In this document: piece by piece, positions 35,961 to 48,644 of the stretch | How the letters are laid out: each line of letters starts with the position of its first letter | Numbering within the stretch: position 1 is the stretch's first letter | Origin: Steinernema hermaphroditum | Taxonomy: Eukaryota; Nematoda; Chromadorea; Rhabditida; Steinernematidae | NCBI GenBank assembly: GCA_030435675.1 | Contig: CM059621.1 | Location: 12,028,001-12,092,000 of the forward strand | Direction: 5' to 3' | DNA: 64,000 bases | Notes under the pieces: model-generated | What the model was told of the DNA's origin: nothing | Database searches by the model: none | Seen by the model: only the letters and a program-made list of their open reading frames with translations | Translations under genes and position numbers: made by a program

Positions 35961-38038
35961 ATGTTAGGAGTCGGCGAAATCCTCGTGTGCTGCCTCGCGG
36001 CAATCTACCTCCTCTTCAAGCTACTTCCTTTTGTCCTGGCCGTTGCCGTTGTGGTCGTAGCCATCGGAGCTATTTACTTGTAAGTTGGTCAGCTGATCTC
36101 AGTGCACGCCAATTCTCTGCAGCAAATTCGAACGAAAACACTCGTTCTGGCAAAGAAAAGGTGTCAATGGCCCCCAGGGAAACTTCTTCGTAGGAGTCAC
36201 CTTCCTCCACGGCAAAGGCCAGCATCTTTTGGACATCGAGTGGTCTAAGCAGTATGGGAAGACCTACGGTTATGAGCTCCTTGGCCACCAGTGCCTCGCT
36301 GTCACTGACCTGGATACACTAAAAAAGGTCCTCGTGAAGGACTTTCCCGATTTTACCAATCGTACAGTGAGTAGAATCGTGGACTACAGTAGAATAAGGG
36401 TACTTTTAGCAATTCTTGCCCAGAAATGCAAAGACCAAGCTCAGTCTTCTGCACGATTCCCTCATAGTGAAGACGGACGATGACTGGAGGAACGTGCGGA
36501 ACACCATTACTCCTGCCTTCACCAGTGGAAAAATGAAAAGCGTATTCTTGACAAGCATTATCTTTTCCTAATGGTCATCTTCAGATGATCCCCACTATGG
36601 ACAGCTGCGCCAAAATTTTTTGCGAAGTCATCGGAGAATATGCCGACAAACAAGAGAAGATCCCACTGAAAGAGTAATTTTCCGTGTTTTTTCGAAAGAT
36701 CCACTGTTTTTAGAGTCTGTGGTAAGGTTACCATCGACGTTATCTCGAGAACGGCTCTTGGAATTGAGTCCAACGTCCAAAGAGACGAAAACGAACCGAT
36801 TCTCGAACACGCAAAGAAGATTTTCGGGACTCAAGGAGTCAGCTTTCGAGTGTTTCTGATCAGTAAGGGCACAATCTCCGTTGACTTTCACGGATAAACT
36901 CATTCCAGCCCTGTTTCCAACCATTGTTCTCCAACTTCAGGAACTCTTTGGTCGTCTTCTCATCCACCACGATACACACCAGTTTTTCATCGAAACGCTT
37001 TCTGATCTTCTCGAGAGGAGACTTCATGAATCAGAGAAATCGGTAGGTCTTTCTAAGCGGCTAGACACGAGTCTGAGACAGGTGACATGTTGTCTACTCT
37101 TCGCAAGTCTGCATACAGAGCGTTCGGACAGTCCACAAGAATCTGGCAGTCTAGTTTTGTGGAGGATCAGTGGCAGAAATTTCTTACCGTATCTCCCTTC
37201 CAGGAGTCAGTCGACTTCCTGCAACTCCTCTTGTCATCAATTCAAGAAGACGAGACCCTCTACTCCACGGAGGATAGCGACATCGTCCACAAGGAGATCT
37301 CTGAAGTCAAGGACGGCAAGAAGAAACTCACCAAATTTGAGGTACCAACTGCCAGCAGTGCCTCTCTTGATGCAGATTCCACAGATCCTTGCCCAAGCGT
37401 TCCTCTTCCTCCTCGCTGGCTACGAAACCACTGCCACAACGCTCCACTTCATCCTCTACATGCTCGCCCATCACACCGAAGTCCAGCAACGTTGCAGAGA
37501 CGAAATCGCCGAAATCGTCGGCGACTCTGAAGTGGCCTACGAGCATATCACCAAGTTGAAATACATTGATCAGGTGATCTCGGAAACGCTTCGGATGTTC
37601 CCTCCGACGGTGCGCACAGGCCGAGAATGCAACGCTCCGACGGAAATCGAAGGTATTCCGCTGGAGAAGGGCACCTCCGTCATCGTGCCCATCTACACCA
37701 TCCACCATGACGAAAAGCATTACCCGAACCCCGAAATCTTTGACCCTAATCGATTCTCCGCCGAAGAGAAGGCGAAACGCGACCCATTGACCTTTCTTCC
37801 TTTCGGATTCGGTCCTCGAAATTGCATCGGTCTGCGCTTCGCCCAGTTCGAGCTCAGGGTGATCCTCGTCGAAGCTCTGCGTCGTTTCGCGTTCACTCCA
37901 ACAAATACGGATGAGGTAGGAGTTTAGGTGACCACTGAGATCTGAAGACAGATTCTTTAGAAAATGCCGCCTGAACTTGACACGCGAGGGCTGACAAAGC
38001 CAATGGAGACGCTCTATGTGAATGTCGAACGGAATTGA
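35961..38038 (+). CDS. Cytochrome P450, CYP3-clan-like (copy 3)
   Basis: Starts MLGVGEILVCCLAAIYLLFK (ER anchor) and ends at TGA 38036-38038 (...NVERN). Signature parts: hinge WQRKGVNGPQGN (the usual PGP reads NGP), C-helix DDDWRNVRNTITPAFTSGKM, I-helix FLLAGYETTATT, K-helix ETLRMF, FDPNRFSA, and haem loop FGFGPRNCIGLRF. I follow about nine exons, including short ones such as MIPTMDSCAKIFCEV at about 36585. Phases agree at the junctions I checked. It is closest in layout and sequence to copy 1. It is probably functional; the hinge substitution (Pro to Asn) is worth noting but is outside the active site. Confidence 0.88.
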
Positions 38039-38099
38039 CCAGTCCAAACCTCGTGAATATGTTCTACACACACATCCCAATAAATTATTTGTGCCAACT

Positions 38100-38238
38100 T
38101 GACAGTTGCTCCTTCGTCGGCGATCATCGTACCCCTGAAGGTCAACATCATCACCGATCACATCAACTTCCTCCCGTTCGACTTTCGGGGTTTCCTAAAG
38201 ACACCAGAAGTCGAGCGGAAGTGGGAGTGGAACTGAAG
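38100..38238 (+). CDS. Orphan terminal exon, unidentified
   Basis: After an acceptor (CTTGACAG, about 38099) one frame reads VAPSSAIIVPLKVNIITDHI and continues to ERKWEWN and TGA. It is dominated by C- and G-ending codons (ATC, GTC, AAC, TTC, AAG), like real exons here. An AATAAA follows at about 38251. Its phase does not fit the last exon of the P450 just upstream. It could be the relic of a lost gene or an alternative 3' end I could not connect. Confidence 0.35.
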
Positions 38239-38294
38239 TTCAGTTTATATAAATAAAGCAACAAGTAAAGTAACAAGAACAACACTTGATTAGT

Positions 38295-38932
38295 TCAACA
38301 AGAGAGGAAACAACAGTAGGCATACATCGGCTGCTGCTCATATTGAGGGTAATACTCTTGGAACGGCATGTACTGCTGATCGACGAAAACCTGCTGGTAG
38401 GATGGCCAGAACACCACCTCAGGGGTAGCTGGAGGCTGCGGCTGGTTCTGGTAGAACTCGGCGTACTGCGCATCACGGTAGGCCATGTAGTCGAAGTCGT
38501 CCTCCGCTCCAGCGTCGTCCCAACTGGGGAGAGGGCCAAGAGCGTGCTGCTGTTCTCTGTTCATCGGAGGGGGAGCGTTCCTGTGGCGCCTGTTCGGACG
38601 GCGACCCTGCCAGCGGTCTGCAAAAAAAAGCTCATGAAAGATGCCATAACCCAAGAGAGAGACAAACCATTTCGCTGATGGTGAGGTGCTGGAAGGTTGT
38701 TTCCGTTGTTGTCACGCTCCGTGGTCTCCGCGGCCTCTTCGGGCTCCTTCAATCTTGGATCGACGGTGATGTCAGCAAGGGTGTAGGTTCCACGGCGCTG
38801 ACGGTTGTTGTTGTTATGGTTCTGCAGGCGTCGATCATCTCGACGGGCATTTCCTGCTCCCTTCTTCGGAGGACGCTCGTCCTTCTTCGGAGGGTGCTCG
38901 TTCTTCACTCCTTCCTTTGTCTCCTCTTTCAT
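38295..38932 (-). CDS. Gln/Asn/Arg-rich low-complexity protein
   Basis: Two exons, 38668-38932 and 38295-38617; 195 aa with phases agreeing. The start MKEETKEG follows an acceptor (TTTCAG). It has a Lys/Pro-rich N-terminus with a repeated PPKKDERPPKKG, an Asn/Arg stretch (QNHNNNNRQRR), a compact motif YTLADITVDPRL, a second Arg-rich segment (DRWQGRRPNRRHRN) and a C-terminal Gln/Tyr-rich tail (FQEYYPQYEQQPMY). This composition suggests an RNA-associated, largely disordered protein, but that is inference; I do not recognise the family. Its 3' end converges with the P450 cluster. Confidence 0.7.
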
Positions 38933-39351
38933 GGTCTGAAACATTCCCGAAATTTCTAGAAACACAACAGAGACACACCACACGCAGCGCGCAACAGAGA
39001 ACCACCACCAACAAGTGACGATCCCAAATCGCAAATGAAGGAGGACCTGTCTACCATAAGAAACCGAGAAGCTGTCGCTGTAAGACCCAAACTGAATTCG
39101 AATTCAGGACCCCATTGAAGAGGCTGAGAGGCCTTTGTGAAGTCTCACCAGTAGCAGTTTATACTGTGCGCTCCGTGCGGTTCCAAAGTTCATTCAAATG
39201 GACCAAGATGAGTCCAACCCCGAGCCGGCCAAGATCCCAAACCCCCTCCGCAAACATGAAGATAAACAACCTATAAACACAAACATGTTATTCTTTAAAA
39301 CGCAACACAATATTTTACAATTCGAACTGAATCAACGAGAGAATCACAAAT

Positions 39352-40838
<1,487 letters not shown>

Positions 40839-41513
40839 GATGTTGATTTAGCGCTCCGTGCAACCTGTGAGTCTGGAACAAGTAGAGATGAGGAACAGCC
40901 CACAGGAGGGATGCGAATGTCGCCGATACGCACAAAAAACAGAGAAAAATCGACAGGAAAGGAGTTGCAGGAACGCGAGAAATGACGGAACCGTCGCTTT
41001 GGGCCAGTGAGCCTCCTCCTGCTCGCTCGCATGGTCTTCCCACGACTTTTACTGTCTCTTTCAAATTATCGGAAAAGACCGACGTTCGCGAAGATCGAAA
41101 ATTCGGGAGTTTTGCATATGTGTCTAAATATGTGTCTAGACGTCTTTTTCTAGATGTTCTAGACATGGACACAGACGATTCTTACTCCTCATTCGAATTT
41201 GAATCACATAGCGGCATTTTCGTAATACCGTGACTAGCGCGTTTTCGGCGCAAGTGACAAACACTTCGTGGTGGTTCACTTCGTTTCTAGACACACACTT
41301 CGTGGAATTCCTGCTTCGCTCAAGTCCCATCTTTTCAGTGCACAAGCGAATCCCAAGCGGGAGTCACTTTTCCATTACAACGGTCAGCAAGAGAAAACCC
41401 GTATTCCATAAGATCTGATTGTTCTTTATAATATATACCCGCATCTTATATACAAATTTTGTCGAAACATCAATCGTAAAATTCTGATTTTCTCTTCCTT
41501 TGGCAGAACCATC

Positions 41514-42621
41514 TTATGACTGGGATACTTCTTGCTTTTGCTTCTCTTCTGCAACTTCTTCGCTTTCCTGTTGTCTTTCTGCTTCCTTGGAATGCTCCAG
41601 CATGTACTTAGAGCGGCGGTCTAGTTCCCTGAGCAGGTCAGGCACCGAATCCTCCTAAAATTTGGAGTTTAAGGTGAGAAGCGCGAAGAAGCGTACCGTA
41701 ATCTCGACGTATCTCTTCCTCTCCCTCGAGAAGATGAAGACATTTCCTGTGTAAACGTCAAACCACAAGGCGTGGATGTTCATCTGACCGGCGGTGAAGT
41801 ATGATTTCAAGAAGCCGTGGGAGCAAACGTTCATCACTTGCTGCAGTACGTTGATCTGAAAAGGAATTGCTTTCAGTTGGTTTGAAGTGAGTAGCGAAGC
41901 AGGAGGAAGCAAAAATGTGTTCAGAACACAAATACATCAGTCCGCTAAGTGCGGACGGCGTCGTTCTTACCTGGGATAGTTTGTCCTCCACAGCCAGCTT
42001 GTCAAAAGGGTCGATGATCGCATCGAAGGACTGCGACGGGACAACTGTCGACTCAAAGCGAAGAACCTGCGGTCCGTGGTGCAGTCGCTCGTGGAGCAGC
42101 TTGATGCTCTTGTACCCGTTCCGTCGTACCCAATGATCCATTGGCGATTCATGATCGAACACTTTTGGACATTGGTGCAGTCCGTACAGCGTGTTGATGG
42201 CCTAAATCGTCCGTTTACTCAGAAAATCGAAAAATTAGCTCACCTTGCAATCCGAATGTCCGCAAACGATGACGTGCCGAATTCCGCCGCGCTTGACCGC
42301 CAGCTCCAACGCGGCGGGCTCCGTCGTCACGGAGACTTCGACTCCTGGAATTCCGTAGTTCGGCGAGTCCGGAATCATGTTTCCAGCGTTGCGCACAATG
42401 AAGATATCGCCGACTTTCGATTGAGTGAAGCGCGAAGGCAGCATTCGGGAGTCCATGCATGTGAACATCACTGCTGTCGGCTGAAACGACGCAGAAAATG
42501 ATCATAAACGGATCTGAGATGGACTCACATTAGGATGATCGCGAATCTGCTCGAACTGTTTGATTAAATCCTTGCGGATCACCTGGCGGTAACTGATAAC
42601 ACCACGGAGAATCTTGTCCAT
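41514..42621 (-). CDS. bca-1: Beta-class carbonic anhydrase
   Basis: It starts MDKILRGVISYRQVIRKDL at 42621 and ends TAA at 41514-41516, in about five exons. Zinc-site motifs are intact: CMDSRM (Cys-x-Asp-x-Arg) and CGHSDC (His-x-x-Cys), separated by the usual spacing with FIVRNAGN between them. The enzyme interconverts CO2 and bicarbonate. The C-terminal extension after the core (RRSKYMLEHSKEAERQQESE...) is charged and probably helical. This matches the nematode/insect beta-CA group; which of the two Caenorhabditis bca genes it corresponds to is uncertain. Confidence 0.9.
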
Positions 42622-44780
42622 GTTGGCTGGAGGGAGAAGAAGCCTGAATACACGGATAGAATGACATATTTAACTCGGAAAAACCGCGATTCTGAAAACA
42701 AGGAGCTGCATTCTAAAACGGCTCTGTTCTAAAACAAAAACGCCGTATACAACGACCGTTTGCAAACGAAACACGTGCTGATTTCAGGCGAGGGAAGCGG
42801 AGAAGAAGAAAGAAGCGAATGGGCGGCACGTGGCGCGAGAATCGAAAAGATCAACTTTTGGTGGGGCGACGGTGCGGGCCTTCGCCCGAAGACGAGCCGG
42901 CGGGAGCGTCTTTAAAAACAGCGGAGAAGCCAGTTTGTGGCGGGGGACTGACCATTGAGCATTCGATCTCGCGATGGCGGCGGTGATGATCAGTGATCTT
43001 GGCTGAGATCGATGGCGAAGACGCGGAAGGGGACAGGTGCACCCCAAAGACAGACGGCGCGCTTCTGCAAAGGATAGAACACCGCGAAGGAAGCTTTTTT
43101 GGAAATCGATTGGGAGGGCGTTGGCGATGAATAAATGCTAAATCAGAGATCGGCGGACGAATGGAGGGACGCGAACAGCGAGCGCCAAGGAAGCATGCAA
43201 ACATCAGTGAACATCAAGCATATGAGGTCAGAGGGATCAAGACCAGAAAGTTCAGGAAGGGGCGCCACGAAGAAAGTGCTCAGGGAAGAGTGTGGTTGTA
43301 GGGAAGAACTCACGCATAAAAATGGAACTTAAAAAACAAGATGAAAGCGAACTTCTGATTAATCTTCGAATTAATCGATCGGAAAATGGTCGTTCGTGAC
43401 TGCAGAATCAATCGGAAAGGCGATGGAACAAAGCTTTCAAAAACTGTCATCCGAATGGAGCAAACTGCTTTTGGCGCTTTCACTGCCCAATCAAGCGACG
43501 ATTGGTAGAAAAATGAACGAAAAGAATGACTGAAGGCACAAAAGTACATAGTTAAAACGCCAGGGTACAAAGGGCAAAACAGAGATGGAAGGGATCAATT
43601 AACCGTAAATACGACGACATATGGTGAACAGGAAGAACCGAATTTTAATGCTTTGAAAAGGGAGATATAAAGACTGGATACTGCAGTAGCGTGGTATTAA
43701 ATGATTTGCTCATTTGAGAGATATGAATTAGCGTAAAATTGGATACCTGTGGAACAGTCCCATTTGTAGAACGATGAGTTTATGTGGAGGATCTTCGGAC
43801 GTTATCACCAAGGTCGTCACAACCGAGCCGAGCACAAGTAGCAGAACACAAAGGTGCCTGTCAAAATGCAAGGCTTTTGAGGGACATGAGCGTCTTTATC
43901 TCATAAAAAAACATAAGGTATAAGGTGTGTTTTTGGGATATCAGGTATCCATTCGTCTGTGTTGAGCAGCAAATACTGTAATAATAGCTATAAGCTTTAC
44001 GTCAGCTTGGTAATCTGATCCAGGTGTCTTATCCTTAGTCTTTATAGGATCAAGTTACTCGAATAACATGATCAGAACAGAAAAACAAACTTCGGTTTTT
44101 TACATTAGGACTCATCAAAACCAAAGTTACTAAAGAAATCTCCTCTCCCAAGGTGTCCCTTTTGGCCTGAAGATCGCCACTCGAAAGACGCATTCCTAGA
44201 ATCGACACAAACAACAACCATACTCCATTTGACATTCTCAAAAGATTCCTTTACATCTCTTTGTTTATCGACATCAAAACAACGCTTCCGTCCCGCTTTT
44301 ACAATGAACATGCAAATCTCATTCCGCCCTCACTTCCGTCTTCGCCCCTCCGCCATTCAATTAGCTTATCTGTCAGGCGCGCGTAGTTTCGATTTTTCCA
44401 TAAGTCGCCCCAAACGCGCCCATTCAAGTCGTCAGCGACCTCCCTTTCAGTTCCCTCACTTGCGTAAACGTTTTTTTGGCTTCACTTCACACGCGAAAGC
44501 TCCCCTTGTGTGCGGAAGACCGAACTCCACTCGTCCCCCCTTTCGCACATCTGATCGCGCTATCGATCGCCGCATGCCTCCTAACTGGCTACAATTTCTG
44601 TTGTTTACAGGCCTGATCTCCTTTCTCCGCAATGAATCGCCGCATTCAACTTCTTTCCTCCACCATCCGACCTCTCTTTAAAAGCACCCGGTTTGCATTT
44701 GGTATTCGCCTATTTCGAACGGCTCCCTGATCTTCAGATCTCCCCTGTGCACCAATTCGCCGCCTTCCACATCGGCCGAG
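42622..44780. other. Divergent intergenic region between carbonic anhydrase and racemase
   Basis: GC-rich sequence at 42.83-43.2 kb could hold a 5' UTR exon of the carbonic anhydrase, and CT-rich sequence at 44.3-44.77 kb is probably the racemase promoter/5' UTR. No convincing coding exon is seen on either strand. Confidence 0.5.
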
Positions 44781-46149
44781 ATGCAGAAGCCCCTGCGAGG
44801 CGTCAAAGTAGTCGAAATCGTCGGTTTAGCTCCCGTTCCTTATTGTGGACTTGTTCTCGCTGACTTCGGGGCCGATGTGACCATCTTGGCAAAGGAAACG
44901 GCCACTGTGGAGCAAAGACTAAATCGGGGAAAGAAGACCGTTACGGTGGATTTCAAGTCGACCGAAGGGATTGCGGAGATTCGGGAGATGTGCCTCAATT
45001 CGGACGTGCTGCTGGATCCGTTCCGTCCAGGAGTTCTCGAAAACATGGGCCTTGATCCTGTTGATCTCCTGGCACAGAACAAGAAGCTGATAGTGGCCAG
45101 GTTGACGGGATATGGTCAGACTGGAAAGTTCGCTTTGGAGGCTGGCCACGATATCAACTATGTGTCTATGACAGGTAAGGATCTGCTGTCCATATACCGC
45201 TAAAACCACCTTATCTTCAGGTCTTCTCCCCACTCTGGCCGGCCGATACAACAAGCCCTACTGGCCCCCAGCCAATATCCTCGCCGATTTCGCCGGCGGC
45301 GGACTAACTGCTGCCTTCGGAGTCGTGGCGGCCCTCTTCCAACGCGAACAGAATGGTGAGACTAAAAATTCCGGGCTCAGATATCCGTTCTGTTGTCAAC
45401 AGTGGTCGTTCTCTGTGATTTCTCTCCCGAAAGAGCGAGATCAGGAAAGCCTTCTGTTCGCTTCTCAATTATCCTCACTGCCCGGTCTCGAACCTTTAAT
45501 GTCATGCGCGCTAATCCGATGCATTATCCACTGAGCCATGCCTCTTGCAGGAGGACAAGGCAGCATTGTCGATGTGAGCATGGTGGACGGCCTTTCGTAC
45601 CTCGGAAGTTTCGTCACGATGTACAAGGACATCGACCTGATGTGGAACCACAACTACGCCTTCTTCTCGGGCGCTTGCCCCATATACCGTACTTACGAGA
45701 CCAAGGACGGCAAGTACATGGCCGTTGGCGCTCTGGAACGGAAATTCAACGCTCCTTTCTTCAAGGGTTAGCTTGTTCCCCTTAATATGCACACTTGTGT
45801 CCACTTTTCAGTAATGGGAGTCAAGGCCAAGCTCTCGGATATCATGGACAAGACCGACGTCGTCGTGAAAGAACTCGAAGAAAAGTTCAAGACGAAGACC
45901 CGGGACGAGTGGGTGGAGATCTTCAAAGGTGCACAAAGTCAACCTCCGCCCTCTATCGCCTTTTTAGATGCCGACTGCTGTGTAACTCCCGTTCTTGATA
46001 TCGAGGAGGTTGGAAATCACCCTCATCACCAGTCAAGGGGAGGGTTCAAGCAGGTCGAGGAGAAGTGGGTGCCCGAACCGGCCCCGAGGATTTACTCCGC
46101 CGAGCAATTTAAGAAACTTCGCGACGAGGACTTGAAATCTAAGATCTAA
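44781..46149 (+). CDS. Alpha-methylacyl-CoA racemase (CaiB/BaiF family)
   Basis: Exons: 44781-45174, 45221-45355, 45551-45766, 45812-45928 and 45968-46149; 347 aa with phases agreeing. It starts MQKPLRGVKVVEIVGLAPVP. Family motifs: LADFGADV, DPFRPGVLENMGLDP, RLTGYGQTG, AGHDINY (catalytic His), LADFAGGGL (catalytic Asp), DGKYMAVGALERKF (catalytic Glu) and CCVTPVLDIEEV. It interconverts (2R)- and (2S)-methylacyl-CoA so that branched fatty acids can enter beta-oxidation. The last three residues are SKI, close to a peroxisomal PTS1 signal. Intron 2 carries an antisense tRNA-like sequence. A catalytically dead paralogue lies 1 kb downstream on the other strand. Confidence 0.92.
45479..45542 (-). 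pseudogene. tRNA-like sequence in a racemase intron
   Basis: Read on minus, there is a perfect A-box match (TGGCTCAGTGG) and a B box GGTTCGAGACC at a tRNA-like distance. The acceptor, D and T stems do not pair well. It is best read as a decayed tRNA or a tRNA-derived element inside intron 2 of the racemase gene, antisense to it. Confidence 0.45.
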
Positions 46150-46287
46150 TTTATCATGTACATAGCTTTATTACAGTATTAAATTATTGCGCTTTAAAAA
46201 GTGCTTTTGAAAACAATTTTGTTTCATTTATAGGGTTTATTTTTCTACATAGGGCATACAAAATATCCCACCTCCATTCGGTGTTTG

Positions 46288-46440
46288 TCTGGTAGATAAG
46301 CACTGCAGACAGTAGACAATGGCACTCTTGTCAAATACGCCCTTGTGAAATCGGTCGGTTTCTGGTAGTTTCCAACCGCTTTACACTGTTTCTTACCTGA
46401 AAAATGACTGCCATTGTCTGGACTGTTTGTCTACCTAGAA
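46288..46440. repeat. Imperfect inverted repeat
   Basis: GGTAGATAAGCACTGCAGAC...AGACAATGGCA at the left is mirrored by TGCCATTGTCTGGACTG...GTCTACCT at the right, with a centre of about 80 nt. It is a possible small foldback element in the 3' region shared by the two racemase genes. Confidence 0.45.
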
Positions 46441-46616
46441 GCGTATTTTTCAAATGCAATTGAAACCATTTGAGGGAAAGCCAGAGATTGAACTAGTAAC
46501 TATAAAAAAGTCGGTTTTACCAGATAACGAATTTTTGGAGCATCGATTCTTTTGAAAGCATACGAGAACACCAATCATTTTGCGACATATTGAAATCCGT
46601 GTGCTGGTCTACCGAC

Positions 46617-46688
46617 GCGTCTGTGGTGTAATGGTCAGCATGGTTGCCTTCCAAGCAATCGACAGGGGTTCGATTCCCCTCAGACGCA
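46617..46688 (+). tRNA. tRNA-Gly (anticodon TCC)
   Basis: A 72-nt cloverleaf. Acceptor stem GCGTCTG pairs with CAGACGC, plus discriminator A. The A box is TGGTGTAATGG, the anticodon loop CTTCCAA, and the B box GGTTCGATTCC. It lies between the two convergent racemase-type genes. Confidence 0.95.
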
Positions 46689-47169
46689 TAATATTTTGAT
46701 TTTACTTATTTGCTTCCTTTATTTTGTTGTTGTATTCCCAAAATCCGTTAAAAATTAGCAAAATTGATTCACCACTGCAGGGGCACGGAAATTTTGGGCC
46801 AGAATATTTCCGAAGCTAGACACTTAATTATTTAGCGAAATGGTAGCATATTTGTGGCAAAACTAATTAACTGGGGCCATTAAATTAAATGTGCCATAGC
46901 AGATAATTGCTTCCTTCTTATCTAAACAGGCTATCTCTAAATTGCATTTTCTCGGCAATATGAAAGTCCATCGAAAGATTACATATTTGCGAAAGCTGCT
47001 CGGTGTTATTCACTGTGAATGCTGTTCCGTTATCAATCACCTGTGACATCCTGTGTTATATTACACTTCTTTTAGAGTCCACAAGCATTTACTGTTACTG
47101 CAAGAACTAATCAATGTACATAGTCTAATGAAATGGTTACACGTAAACACACTGTATCTCCACCCAACT

Positions 47170-48644
47170 TTATGATCTCTCTTTGGGGAAACGAGGAACG
47201 GGCTTGGCGCTGCACTGATTCGTCGATTTGTCGATTTCGAAGAAGTGTCGCTGCTTGTGGTGACTGTGGTTGGCAGCTTCTTCGTTGCTCAGCAGTGGAG
47301 TCACCGATCCACTCTCTAAAGCCTATGTGAGAGCCACAAAGTAGTGGAACTGACCCTTGAAAAGCGAGAGCCATTCCTGCTGATTCTTGGTTTTGAACAA
47401 GTTAATGAGTTCCTTCTTTGCGTCTTTGCCCGATGACTTAAGTCCAAGCTCTAAAGGGCTACAGTAATCTCCGAATTCCCCAGGGAATTCCTACTCTTCA
47501 TGAAGTCCTCCTGTTCCTTTGGGTCTTTGAGGCCAACGGCAATGCATTTTCCATCTTTGCATGCATAAAATCTAAATAATTTATTTGTGTTCTCGATTAT
47601 TATGCAAATAAATGTTCGCTATTATGTGAGATGAGATGATGTGTTAGGAATGTACACGCGTGGGAGCGACGAAAACGCACTAATCCATCGGAATCGCATT
47701 GCGGCGTGTACGGAAATTGTACCTGTTGAAGGCAGGTGGAATTCCGAGGCGAGAAGTCCGAGCGACGCGCTGGACGTAGGCGATGTTCTCTGTGAGGCTG
47801 ATATCGAGAATCTGGAAGAAGTTCTAGGTGCCTAGAGCCGACCCTACCCCTCACCTGTCCCTTTCCGGTATGCTCACGATCGTAGAGTGCCATGACGATT
47901 CCCATGACGCAATTGGCTCGGGCAGCGGCGTAAAGGGCTGAATTTGTGAATCAGTCCCTGATTAAATAGAATTGTTTACCTTCAGCCTCCTTGAAGGTTT
48001 CCTTTAATTCGTGTTCGTCGCCGTGCTCAATTCGGGAGAGCGCCCCTGAGAGGAGAATATGCATAGGCAGTGCGGTTGTTTACCGTACCCGACATTCCAG
48101 CGTAGGTAGCATCTGCGCCACAAGTCGTTTTGCCGAGCCTTCCGGTCTGTCCGTAGCCACTGATTCGAGCGAAGATCAGCCTCGAATTGCTTCGCATCAT
48201 CTGCTCGGGGTCGATTCCGATCTCTTCGAGTCGTCCGGCGGTCAAATTGTCGATCAGAACATCCACCTTTCTGGCGATGTTCCTCACGAGGTTCTGTCCT
48301 TCCAAGGTCTCCAGGTTGATCTCCCGACCCTCCTTCATCGTGTCGTTCGACTTGTACGGATCCCAAAGCTTCGTCACGTCGGCTCCGAAGTCAGCCAGCA
48401 TCTTGGCCGTGAATTCGCCGGCCGTGGGCCGAGTCAAAAGGGCCACTTTCACTCCCATCAGAGGGTGCGCCCTATCCGATCGACGCACCTCGCTCTTTGG
48501 GGAGATAAAGATGTCGTCTTTGGTGGCGGTGGCCGAAGTGACGAATGTCGCCAATCGATCGAGTGATTGTGCCCGTCTTGGGGCATTCAGAAGACCAGTG
48601 GCACAGACACGGCCCAAATACAGAAAAGAAGGCACTTTAGCCAT
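47170..48644 (-). CDS. CaiB/BaiF-family racemase paralogue without catalytic residues
   Basis: Seven exons with agreeing phases; the start MAKVPSFLYLGRV follows a TTCCAG acceptor and the stop TAA is at 47170-47172. It shares the family frame: LADFGADVTKLWDP, DNLTAGRLEEIGIDPEQ, ARISGYGQTG, MGIVMALYDREHTGKGQILD, FYACKDGKCIAVG and VTPLLSNEEA. The three catalytic positions are changed: GHDINY reads GADATY, the ADFAGGG segment reads ALYAAAR, and the ALEP/ALER Glu segment reads GLKDPKE. A Trp/Asp-rich stretch before FYACKDGK is also missing. The N-terminus is Arg/Ser/Ala-rich and lacks acidic residues for about 28 positions, resembling a mitochondrial presequence; there is no PTS1 (it ends ERS). 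The frame is intact, so it is likely expressed in a non-racemase role. Confidence 0.8.

Noticed and set aside
44229..44681. 150-codon open frame upstream of the racemase
   Set aside because: Composition is CT-rich promoter-like, with no codon bias and no recognisable motif; it stops 100 bp before the real start without a usable donor.
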